A stretch of DNA of 64,000 nucleotides from Pseudoalteromonas rubra (GTDB lineage Bacteria > Pseudomonadota > Gammaproteobacteria > Enterobacterales > Alteromonadaceae), in assembly GCF_001482385.1 (NCBI RefSeq), contig NZ_CP013611.1, positions 372,001-436,000 of the forward strand, given 5' to 3'. This document shows positions 28,826 through 37,096 of the stretch, piece by piece. The position numbers and the translations under genes are program-made. The first letter of the stretch is position 1, and every line of letters begins with the position of its first letter. A model generated the notes under the pieces. It searched no databases. It saw only the letters and a program-made list of their open reading frames with translations, and was not told the DNA's origin.

Positions 28826-30261
28826 TGTCTTCTGTAATCGCACAATTCTTGAACGATCCCCGTCTGCTGCTTAATGCAGTTGGCGAGGGAATATACGGCT
28901 TTGATCTATCAGGTAATGCCGTGTTTATTAACCCGGCCGCAGAAAGAATGACAGGCTGGTCTGCAGACGATTTATTGGGCAAGAAAATACATCAATACCA
29001 TCACCATAGTTATGCAGATGGCACGCCTTATCCAGCGGATCACTGCCAGATTTATCGAACCATGTTTGACGGCAAAACCCGGCATGTCACAGATGAGGTG
29101 TTTTGGCGTAAAGATGGCAGCTGTTTCGCTGTGGAGTACACGTCGACACCCGTGTATAAGGATGGCCAGGTTATTGGTGCTGTCGCGATATTTCGCGATA
29201 TATCAAAACAAGTAGAGGCTGAACAGGCACTGAGAGACGCGCTCGAGCAAGTTCAGACGCTGTCTGAGCAACTCAAAGAGGAAAACAGCTATCTGCTGGC
29301 AGAGATCAATGAAGACTGGCAGGATTCAGGGTTGGTAGGCCAGAGTCATATTTTTCAGACTATGCTTGAGCAAATAAAGCTGGTTAGCCAGACCGATAGC
29401 ACTGTACTGGTCTTGGGTGAGAATGGCACCGGAAAAGAACTGGTTGCGCGGAATCTGCATCGTCTGAGTTTAAGAAGTAGCCAACCGTTTGTACGTGTTA
29501 ACTGTGCCGCTTTTTCACCCAGTTTGTTGGAATCTGAACTGTTTGGCCATGAAAAAGGGGCGTTTACAGGGGCGAATGAAAGACGCAAGGGGCGTTTTGA
29601 ACTGGCACATCAGGGCACGTTATTCCTCGATGAAATTGGCGAGTTGCCACTCGAAGCACAGAGCAAGCTACTGAGGGTGTTGCAGGAACAGGAGTTTGAG
29701 CGTGTTGGTGGGAGCAAAACCATTTCAGTAGATATTCGGGTGATTGCCGCGACCAACCGAGATCTGTGGCACATGGTAGAAAAGGGGGAGTTCAGGATGG
29801 ACTTATACTACCGCCTCAATGTCTTTCCTATTAAAGTACCGGCACTCAGAGAGCGGCTTGAAGACATCCCTTTGTTATGCGCCAATATGCTATCGCGGCT
29901 TAATGCTCGTTTGGGTAAGCAATTGCGTGGTATCGCTAAATCTTCACTGGTAAAACTTCAGGCTTACGACTGGCCTGGTAATATTCGTGAACTGCAAAAT
30001 ATCCTCGAACGTGAAGCCATATTAGCTACAGGCAGAACACTGAGGCTGACCCAGGCACTGGCTGCAAATATGGGGGAAGCTGCCGTATCTCAGGATTTAT
30101 CTCTTGAACATGCCCAGCGGGAACACATACTTTCAGTCTTGGAGCTTTGTCAGTGGCGGGTGGCAGGCGAGCAGGGCGCAGCAGCTTTACTGGGTATGCC
30201 AGAAAGCACTCTGCGATCAAAAATGAAGAAGCTAAATATTCAAAGGGAACGCGATATATGA
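28825..30261 (+). CDS. PAS-sigma54 interaction-Fis transcriptional activator
   Basis: A 478-residue enhancer-binding protein. Residues 15-135 are a PAS domain (NAVGEGIYGFDLSG, NPAAERMTGWS, VFRDIS-like end AIFRDISKQ), then a short coiled coil, an AAA+ domain with Walker A GENGTGKE, GAFTGA loop, Walker B GTLFLDEIGE and R-finger region, and a C-terminal Fis-type helix-turn-helix (GAAALLGMPESTLRSKMKKL). It lacks a receiver domain, so the PAS domain should sense the signal directly. The closest known layouts are PAS-type regulators that sense redox, aromatic or amine compounds. Targets are unknown; ccoG lies downstream and the DUF1501 gene upstream. The start codon lies in a large palindrome. Confidence 0.92.
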   Translation: MSSVIAQFLNDPRLLLNAVGEGIYGFDLSGNAVFINPAAERMTGWSADDLLGKKIHQYHHHSYADGTPYPADHCQIYRTMFDGKTRHVTDEVFWRKDGSCFAVEYTSTPVYKDGQVIGAVAIFRDISKQVEAEQALRDALEQVQTLSEQLKEENSYLLAEINEDWQDSGLVGQSHIFQTMLEQIKLVSQTDSTVLVLGENGTGKELVARNLHRLSLRSSQPFVRVNCAAFSPSLLESELFGHEKGAFTGANERRKGRFELAHQGTLFLDEIGELPLEAQSKLLRVLQEQEFERVGGSKTISVDIRVIAATNRDLWHMVEKGEFRMDLYYRLNVFPIKVPALRERLEDIPLLCANMLSRLNARLGKQLRGIAKSSLVKLQAYDWPGNIRELQNILEREAILATGRTLRLTQALAANMGEAAVSQDLSLEHAQREHILSVLELCQWRVAGEQGAAALLGMPESTLRSKMKKLNIQRERDI

Positions 30262-30283
30262 CGGTGGTTCGTGATATATCGCG
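30250..30283 (+). repeat. Inverted repeat after the sigma54 activator gene
   Basis: Perfect 10-bp arms CGCGATATAT and ATATATCGCG separated by 14 bases; the gene's stop codon overlaps the end of the first arm. There is no T run, so it is not a usual terminator; it may be a protein-binding site upstream of ccoG. Confidence 0.45.
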
Positions 30284-30399
30284 ATCTGATGTTTGTCGTT
30301 AATTTTAAAGTCCATATAAAACAATGGTTTAAAAACTTTCAGTTTGGTCTGAAACTTGCAAATTGAATTAGTGTGTTTCACTGACAATAAGCAAGTATT

Positions 30400-31785
30400 A
30401 TGAAGTTCGATATTAAAGAAGAAGATATGATCATTAAGCCCTATAAGCAGGATGGGCCGATTTATATCCGCGAACAAAAGGGGCCTTTCCAGCAGATCCG
30501 TCGCTATCTGGGTTGGTTCCTGATGTTGGTTTTCATTGCCATTCCCTGGATCCCATACAAAGGCCAGCAGGCTGTATTACTGGATGTGGCTTCTCAGCAG
30601 TTTCGTATTTTTGGCGTCACTTTACTACCGCATGATTTCATGATCCTGGCCTGGGTATTTATGGCTGGCGCATTTGGCTTGTTTTTTGTGACTAACTGGC
30701 TGGGCCGAGTGTGGTGTGGTTACACTTGCCCGCAAACGATTTGGATGCTGATGTTCACCTGGGTTGAACATCGGATCGAAGGGACTCGAAACCAAAGAAT
30801 TAAACTGGATAAAAGCAACTGGGATAGCAAAAAAGTATCTAAGAAACTGGCAAAACATGCAGTGTGGTTGCTTATTTCCGTCTTTACAGCCACTTCTTTT
30901 ATGGCCTATTTTGTGCCTGCCAAAGCGCTCTATACCGATATGTTTACACTGCAATGGTCAGGTCTTGTGAGCTTTTGGGTGTTTTTATTTGCATTCTGTA
31001 CCTACGGGAATGCTGGTTTCTTGCGCGAGAAAATGTGTAACGTAGCTTGTCCATATTCGCGCTTTCAATCAGTCATGTTCGATAAAGATACCTTAGTTGT
31101 ATCATACGATAGTGCGCGGGGCGAAAACCGTGGTCCCAGAAAACGCAAAGCAGATCACAAAGCCATGGGATTAGGCGATTGTGTTGACTGTAATCTATGC
31201 GTTGAAGTGTGTCCGGCGGGCATTGATATCAGAAATGGTCTGCAATACGAGTGTATTAACTGTGGACTGTGTATTGATGCCTGTGATGAGACCATGAATA
31301 AGTTTGGTTACGAAACAGGGCTTATTAAGTACACCAGTGAAAATACGCTATCTGGCAAAAAGACTAACCCGTTCAGGCTGAAGCTGGTGGGATATGCAGC
31401 ACTGTTCGCTATGATTGTGGTCACCATGGTGGTCTGGGCAATGAATCGTACGCCTATAGAAGCTTCTGTGATCCGAGACAGAAACGCGTTGTACCGCGTG
31501 AATTATGAGGGACTGGTGGAAAACCCTTATACCCTGAGTATCATCAATAAAACCCAGCAAACCTTGCATTATCAGGTTGGGATCAGTGGGATAGAACATG
31601 CCAGTTTATCAGCGCCTAATTCGATCAGGATTGAGGCGGGGCAAATGCTTCTGGTACCAGTGACTGTTACAGCGGATGGTTATGATTTAAGTCGCACAGC
31701 AACACCATTGAAGTTTGTGGTGACGGCCCAGGAGGATGCGAGCATAGCTATAGAAAAAGAAAGCTACTTCTATAAAAACCGCTAA
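30400..31785 (+). CDS. ccoG: Cytochrome c oxidase accessory protein CcoG (FixG/RdxA)
   Basis: A 461-residue inner-membrane iron-sulfur protein needed for assembly of cbb3-type oxidase, where it is thought to reduce copper. Features: N-terminal IYIREQKGPFQQIRRYLGW, several membrane helices, the WCGYTCPQTIWML motif, a double 4Fe-4S ferredoxin region CVDCNLCVEVCPAG and CINCGLCIDACD (about residues 262-300), then a membrane helix and a C-terminal Ig-like domain. An ATG at 30427 (MIIKPYKQ) is an alternative start with a better binding site. The ccoNOPQ genes are not in this window, which is a little unusual. Confidence 0.94.
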   Translation: MKFDIKEEDMIIKPYKQDGPIYIREQKGPFQQIRRYLGWFLMLVFIAIPWIPYKGQQAVLLDVASQQFRIFGVTLLPHDFMILAWVFMAGAFGLFFVTNWLGRVWCGYTCPQTIWMLMFTWVEHRIEGTRNQRIKLDKSNWDSKKVSKKLAKHAVWLLISVFTATSFMAYFVPAKALYTDMFTLQWSGLVSFWVFLFAFCTYGNAGFLREKMCNVACPYSRFQSVMFDKDTLVVSYDSARGENRGPRKRKADHKAMGLGDCVDCNLCVEVCPAGIDIRNGLQYECINCGLCIDACDETMNKFGYETGLIKYTSENTLSGKKTNPFRLKLVGYAALFAMIVVTMVVWAMNRTPIEASVIRDRNALYRVNYEGLVENPYTLSIINKTQQTLHYQVGISGIEHASLSAPNSIRIEAGQMLLVPVTVTADGYDLSRTATPLKFVVTAQEDASIAIEKESYFYKNR

Positions 31786-31792
31786 TAGCGGG

Positions 31793-32677
31793 TTAGTTTT
31801 GGTCTTCTCCGATGTGCACCTTATTATTGAGTCGAGCTGTTTCATTAATGAGGTGCCTATTTAGTTTGTCTTTTAAATGGGTTGGTAGCCATTTTAACAT
31901 AATGCGGTTGTACGCCTCTGTTTTGACCAGGTTAACTAATGCCTGATCGAACAGGGCCACAGCCTTTTTGCCTAAGGCATTATTGGTACAACCGATATAG
32001 CCCTTGGCAATAAGCGGAACGCCTTTTAAGGAAATTTGTGTCAGGCTATCTGCCCCAAGGCGTTTACTCAGGTAGTAGTGTTCACTCGGATAGCCCAGGA
32101 CTAAGTCCACTCGCTTTTTAATCAGCATGTTTGTCAGGCTTTGCAGGGTATCCCACCCAGGCCGAATAACAATCTGATCGCGTGGTAACTGCTCGATAAG
32201 TTTATCGAGCTTTTCTCCATATGAACGGCTTTGTGAGATTCCCAAAGTGAGGTTATGCTTGAGCATAAGTTCAGCTAAAGATACTGGCTGCAGGATGTTC
32301 AATCCGAGTTTAAGCATGGTCTCTTTTCTCAGTGCCAGCCCGGGCGAAAGACCCACTGTTGAATGGTGCTTCGTATAGGTGATGTATTTTTTTCTGCTAG
32401 CTGTTTTATAAAGCGAAATCATGCAGTAACCGTTAGGGCTGTTGCTTAGCTCATGAATGGCGCGACTGGCTGGAAAGCTATGGTGATAGTAATCCAGTGT
32501 ACTTAACTGAGTATGCAACAACGAAATTATTTGTTCATCTCGCCCTTCGCCTTCGTCCCGATCTGCATAGATGTAGTAAGGCGGAAAGTCTAAGGTGATC
32601 CAGGATATTGCATGATTCTCGATACGAGCGTAACAAACAGAAGTAATACACGTTAACAACAGCAAAAAGAACTTCAC
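31793..32677 (-). CDS. Periplasmic solute-binding-like protein (SBP_bac_3 type)
   Basis: A 294-residue exported protein with signal peptide MKFFLLLLTCITSVCYA and a two-lobed periplasmic binding fold: WITLDFPPYYIYAD at the start and a lobe-2 segment LGISQSRSYGEKLD followed by RVDLVLGYPSEHYY. Orphan proteins of this type are frequent in Alteromonadales and are not tied to ABC transporters; they may sense or bind amino-acid-like ligands. It converges with ccoG, their stops being 8 bases apart. Ligand unknown. Confidence 0.75.
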   Translation of the reverse strand: MKFFLLLLTCITSVCYARIENHAISWITLDFPPYYIYADRDEGEGRDEQIISLLHTQLSTLDYYHHSFPASRAIHELSNSPNGYCMISLYKTASRKKYITYTKHHSTVGLSPGLALRKETMLKLGLNILQPVSLAELMLKHNLTLGISQSRSYGEKLDKLIEQLPRDQIVIRPGWDTLQSLTNMLIKKRVDLVLGYPSEHYYLSKRLGADSLTQISLKGVPLIAKGYIGCTNNALGKKAVALFDQALVNLVKTEAYNRIMLKWLPTHLKDKLNRHLINETARLNNKVHIGEDQN

Positions 32678-32973
32678 GCATTTCTCCGATTATGTCACCT
32701 GAATAAAGAGTTTAGCAGAGGTCCTAAAAAAGCGGAGTATAAGGCGGCTCGGGCCGGATATTTCATAGGAATGGCTGAGAGGGATATTTATGTTTTAATT
32801 ATTTTTACAAATGGTGATGGTTTGCTACATTTTAGAGGGTTCCACCTCAGTTTGCACCGCTTGATGGACATGGATAGACAAACTTAGTTACGCTGCAATT
32901 GGTGCACATTTCAGTTAAAATGGGGGGTTAGCGTAACGATTCATAACTAAATTGGAAATAAGAGAAGACAATC

Positions 32974-33588
32974 ATGGTTACGCTTATCGTCAGTGATATA
33001 TTCGGTCATAGTGACTATCTCGAGGACTTTGCACAAAACCTGGGCGGTGATTGCAAAGTGAGTTCTCCCTACGGTGATCGGCAGACAAAAAGACACCTGC
33101 CAGAAAACCAGGTTTATCAGAGTTTTATCAATGAAGTTGGGCACGATGCGTATATGCGAAAAGTATTGGACGACATCCTGGCCTACCAACCGGATCTGAT
33201 CATTGCTTTTAGTGCCGGGGCTGTTGCTGCCTGGCGGGCTTTGTCTGCAATCGCATTAAAGAGCTCTGTAAAGCTGATAGCATTTTATCCCGGACAGATA
33301 CGGAACTATTTGCATCTCAACCCAGGCTGTCGGGTTGATGTCTTTTTTCCCTATCAGGAAAACCATTTTGACATAGTTCCAGTAATGGAAATACTGCAGC
33401 AACAGCCCAATGTTGAGTGCTTCCGTACCCGTTATGAACATGGTTTCATGAACAGACTGTCTACACACTACGACAGCGATGCTTACGGGCATTATCTGGC
33501 GAGATGCCAGGGAGAAGCGGCACAGCTGGCAAAGATTAAATTTAACTATCGACGTATTAAAGATGAACTAGACTTAGTGTCATCTTAA
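32974..33588 (+). CDS. Dienelactone-hydrolase-like alpha/beta hydrolase
   Basis: A 204-residue soluble protein with the layout of small DLH-type hydrolases: VTLIVSDIFGHSDYLEDFA at the start, nucleophile elbow FSAGA (Ser in IIAFSAGAVAAW, about residue 76) and a late His in YEHGFMNR. The Asp could be D128 region in RVDVFFPY or DIVPV. Family members hydrolyse lactones or esters. About 160 bases separate it from the decarboxylase-like gene on the same strand; together with the following genes it may form a functional island. Substrate unknown. Confidence 0.7.
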   Translation: MVTLIVSDIFGHSDYLEDFAQNLGGDCKVSSPYGDRQTKRHLPENQVYQSFINEVGHDAYMRKVLDDILAYQPDLIIAFSAGAVAAWRALSAIALKSSVKLIAFYPGQIRNYLHLNPGCRVDVFFPYQENHFDIVPVMEILQQQPNVECFRTRYEHGFMNRLSTHYDSDAYGHYLARCQGEAAQLAKIKFNYRRIKDELDLVSS

Positions 33589-33749
33589 TCATTGTGAGCA
33601 CTTAACACCCGGTTATCGGTCATGGAAGTACAGCTTTAAGTTGTGATGTGGTGGTTGCTGATAGCGCACGGGAGCAGTGGTAGCAAGTTTATTTGTTATC
33701 GCTGTGTTTCTGTCGCCTCACATTACTACCGCAATAGAAGGAGTTTTCT

Positions 33750-34712
33750 ATGTCTGAAAAACTGACTATCCCTTATCGCCATTTTTTGGGTAACCCCATT
33801 GCCAAACCACCTTGCAGAATGCTCAATGCAATGATGTACGGATTTTTTTTAAAAGGGAAAATTGAGAAAATACAAGCGTTTTTCGATGCTACGTTGAACT
33901 CCGTACCTAATGAGGTTAATACCTACAAGGCCATATCTTCGCATTGTCTGCTGACATTTACTGATATCGAAAATATCGCATCTAAAGTTCCGCCATTTAG
34001 CAATTATGGCTACATGCAGGAAACAGATATTATTATCTGGGTGCCAGTGGCTGAAGTGTGCAAAAACTCCAATCGTATGACTCATCTCTATTGGTATCCC
34101 GCATTTATCACAGTGAATAACATCAATGCGCTGATCAATGGCCGTGAGACCTGGGGGTACAACAAGTACTTGTGTCGCTACGAAATGCCCAGTGACCGAC
34201 GGCATGCTGATCATTTTTCGCTGAGCCTTGAGACCTTTCAGCCCTACGACCCGAATAAAAAAATGGCCTGGTACGAGTTATTATCTATCGATCGGGTAGC
34301 GGATGATGACACCTGGTTCGAGGAGGCGGTAGAGATAAGCAAGGAAGTTGCCGAATTGCTTCATGAAACTGCCAGCGAAATTGATATTAGTAGCGAGTTT
34401 ATTAAACAACTACTAACCGGGTTTACTAATCCAATGTTAGATCAGATCTTTTTCAAGCAGTTTCCGGATGGCTACGCCACCAACAGTGTGTACAGTGCTG
34501 TTGTTCACTCTCCTTCAGAAGTGAAAAAGCTCCATAAATTAGGTTTTTTGAAGGACGAATATAAAGTCACCATTAATCAGGTTGATGCTTTTCCCCTGGA
34601 AGATATGTTTGGGATCGCCGTGGGCGAGCAGTTTGCAAAGCTACCTTATTATCTGTGTATGGACTTCGATCAAGACGGGGCACATGAAATTGTCAGAGCC
34701 GAGCTGGGGTAG
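33750..34712 (+). CDS. Acetoacetate-decarboxylase-like protein
   Basis: A 320-residue soluble protein with the pattern of the acetoacetate decarboxylase-like fold: ITVNNINALINGRETWGYNKYL corresponds to the region that in true decarboxylases carries the Schiff-base lysine, and the Lys in GYNK may play that part. Other members of the superfamily act as aldolase-dehydratases or are of unknown function. A clear AGAAGGAG site precedes the ATG. Its stop is 9 bases from the start of the large FAD oxidoreductase, so the two are cotranscribed and may act on the same carbon skeleton. Confidence 0.68.
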   Translation: MSEKLTIPYRHFLGNPIAKPPCRMLNAMMYGFFLKGKIEKIQAFFDATLNSVPNEVNTYKAISSHCLLTFTDIENIASKVPPFSNYGYMQETDIIIWVPVAEVCKNSNRMTHLYWYPAFITVNNINALINGRETWGYNKYLCRYEMPSDRRHADHFSLSLETFQPYDPNKKMAWYELLSIDRVADDDTWFEEAVEISKEVAELLHETASEIDISSEFIKQLLTGFTNPMLDQIFFKQFPDGYATNSVYSAVVHSPSEVKKLHKLGFLKDEYKVTINQVDAFPLEDMFGIAVGEQFAKLPYYLCMDFDQDGAHEIVRAELG

Positions 34713-34721
34713 GGTGCCATT

Positions 34722-36959
34722 ATGAGTAAAGAAAAAATCGCAATTTTAGGCGGTGGCGTATCGGCTATGACTGCTGCTGTTTATCTGACAGAAAAAGAAA
34801 ACTGGCAGGAAGACTATGAGATTACGGTCTACCAGTTAGGCTGGCGCCTTGGGGGGAAAGGGGCAAGTGGTCGCAACCCCGATGCACATGAGCGTATTGA
34901 GGAGCATGGCCTTCACGTTTGGTTTGGAGCATATGTTAACTCGTTTAGGGCGATTGAAACCGTCTACAATAACCTGGAACGACCAAGTTCTGTGCCTATT
35001 GCAACATGGCAGCAGGCGTTAAAACCACACAGCTTTGTGGTGTTGCAGGAGTTCATTGATAATGAATGGGAAACTTGGCCAGTAGATTTTCCATTGGTGC
35101 CTGGCAACCCGGCGGATGGCACATTGGATCTGCATTTTTGGCAGCTGATCCAGATGACCATTGCCTGGTTACACAAATGGATAGATGGATTAGAAGATGA
35201 AGTGGAAGCAGCGCACCGTGAGATCCGACTGCAAACGCGTAAACGTCGAGACCGAGGTTTGTTGCAGCACCTTGCCAGCGAAATCACGTCGGCATTTGAC
35301 AGTCTGGAAGATAAAGTGTCTGATTTTTTTGATAGTGCACACGATGAGGCCAAAGAGATCTGGTCGACCCCCAGATTATTGATCGCACAACTGCATGAAC
35401 TGTTGAACCTGCGGGCATCGGATAAAAACCTTTCAAACAGCCGTGACCGCCTGGTTACCTGGTACATAGTTCGTAAGCTTAAACGTTGGCTCAGAGCTGA
35501 AGCGCGCGATCTATTGGATGATCACCCGGGTATCAGGCGCTTATATATTTGCGCTGATCTTGCTATTGCTATGTTGATTGGTCTGCTTCGTGATCATGTC
35601 CATTCAGATGGCTTTGAAGCAATCAATAAATATGACTTTAAAGCATGGTTGAAACGCAATGGTGCCGATGAAGAGTATGTTGTCGAATCAGCGCCCGTGA
35701 GGGGATTTTATGATCTCGTGTTTGGGTATGTTGATGGTGATTTTGATAATGGTAATGTTGAGGCTGGCGTTGCGTCACTGGCCATGCTTAGATTGATGCT
35801 GTGCTATCGCGGTGGCGTAATGTGGAAAATGCAGGCTGGCATGGGCGATATCATTTTTTCACCTATTTATGAACTGCTGGCTAAACGCGGCGTTAAGTTT
35901 GAGTATTTTCATCAGGTTGACGAGTTGATCCCGACATTGCAGGGCAGCGAGCATGTGGTGGATGAGATCACAATGACGCAGCAAGTAAAGCTCAAAAATG
36001 GGCAGTACGATCCGTTTGTTGATGTTAAAGGATTACCATGTTGGCCAGATAGACCAAACTATGACCAGATAGATGATGCACAGGCTGCGTTATTAAAGCA
36101 GCATAATGTCAATTTGGAATCTTTCTGGAGTAACTGGCCGGCAATTTATGAAGCTGAGTTTGGTACGTCGTTGCCGACACTGTCACTCAAGCGTGGCCGG
36201 GACTTCGATAAAGTGATCTTTGGTATCTCTGTTGGTGGCCTTGAGCATTTGTGTCCGCAGCTGTTGGCACTCGATAGCAAGCTCAGTTTACAAAGCAGTG
36301 AAGTCAAAACTGTGGCAACGCAAGCATTTCAGGTTTGGCTCAATCAAACAGATGAACAGCTCGGCTTTAATTACACGCCACCCAGTGAAGAACGCCCCAT
36401 TCTCAGCGGGTTCTCGCAACCTTTTGATACCTGGGCGGCCATGTCTAATTTGTTACCGCATGAAGATTGGCCTGCAAACGGGCCCAAGAACATTGCCTAT
36501 TTTTGCAGTGCTTTTGGTTGTGATGAATACCCACCCAGTAACCACCATAGTTTTCCGTTGGAGCAAAAAGCCAAAGTAAAAGTAAACGCCATCAATAAGC
36601 TCGCGACAGAAATGAAACCGCTATGGCCTAATGCCTATAACACAGCGGGTCAGTACAACTGGAATACCCTTTACGACGATAGCATCGCACAAGGTGAGGA
36701 ACGATTTGACAGTCAATACTGGCGGGTTAACGTCGATCCCAGCGAGCGATATGTATTGTCTGTGGTAGACAGCAGCCAATACCGACTCCCAACAGATGGC
36801 AGTATTTTCACTAATCTTTACCTGACAGGAGACTGGATCAGCACAGGTGTTAATGCCGGGTGTGTTGAAGCAGCAGTGATGGCTGGCATGCAAACCTCTC
36901 GTGCCATTTGTGGATTACCTGAAAATATCAGTGGTGAGGATGGATTTAAACCGGACTAG
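34722..36959 (+). CDS. Large FAD-dependent oxidoreductase (phytoene-desaturase-like)
   Basis: A 745-residue flavoprotein. The N-terminus KIAILGGGVSAMTAAVYLTE is the dinucleotide-binding motif, followed by the GWRLGGKGASGR and GLHVWFGAYVNSF blocks typical of carotenoid-desaturase/amine-oxidase relatives, and the C-terminal TNLYLTGDWISTGVNAGCVEAAVMAGM closes the FAD site. It is longer than usual desaturases because of a helical insert around residues 145-290. It is paired with the acetoacetate-decarboxylase-like gene and followed by a terminator. No carotenoid genes are nearby, so a desaturation or oxidation of a lipid-like compound is only a guess. Confidence 0.8.
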   Translation: MSKEKIAILGGGVSAMTAAVYLTEKENWQEDYEITVYQLGWRLGGKGASGRNPDAHERIEEHGLHVWFGAYVNSFRAIETVYNNLERPSSVPIATWQQALKPHSFVVLQEFIDNEWETWPVDFPLVPGNPADGTLDLHFWQLIQMTIAWLHKWIDGLEDEVEAAHREIRLQTRKRRDRGLLQHLASEITSAFDSLEDKVSDFFDSAHDEAKEIWSTPRLLIAQLHELLNLRASDKNLSNSRDRLVTWYIVRKLKRWLRAEARDLLDDHPGIRRLYICADLAIAMLIGLLRDHVHSDGFEAINKYDFKAWLKRNGADEEYVVESAPVRGFYDLVFGYVDGDFDNGNVEAGVASLAMLRLMLCYRGGVMWKMQAGMGDIIFSPIYELLAKRGVKFEYFHQVDELIPTLQGSEHVVDEITMTQQVKLKNGQYDPFVDVKGLPCWPDRPNYDQIDDAQAALLKQHNVNLESFWSNWPAIYEAEFGTSLPTLSLKRGRDFDKVIFGISVGGLEHLCPQLLALDSKLSLQSSEVKTVATQAFQVWLNQTDEQLGFNYTPPSEERPILSGFSQPFDTWAAMSNLLPHEDWPANGPKNIAYFCSAFGCDEYPPSNHHSFPLEQKAKVKVNAINKLATEMKPLWPNAYNTAGQYNWNTLYDDSIAQGEERFDSQYWRVNVDPSERYVLSVVDSSQYRLPTDGSIFTNLYLTGDWISTGVNAGCVEAAVMAGMQTSRAICGLPENISGEDGFKPD

Positions 36960-37020
36960 CGCCCGTATAAGCTAACTATTCAGGGAGCAAGGTTAGCTAA
37001 CTATAGAGATAATATACATA

Positions 37021-37048
37021 AGACCTCCGATTTTATTGGAGGTCTTTG
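37021..37048 (+). terminator. Terminator after the FAD oxidoreductase
   Basis: Perfect 8-bp stem AGACCTCC/GGAGGTCT with a 9-nt loop, followed by TTGCATTTC. It argues against a receptor start as early as 37046. Confidence 0.75.
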
Positions 37049-37096
37049 CATTTCGACTATACTCAAACAAGCACAAGCGTGAAGCAGAAAAAGAGC

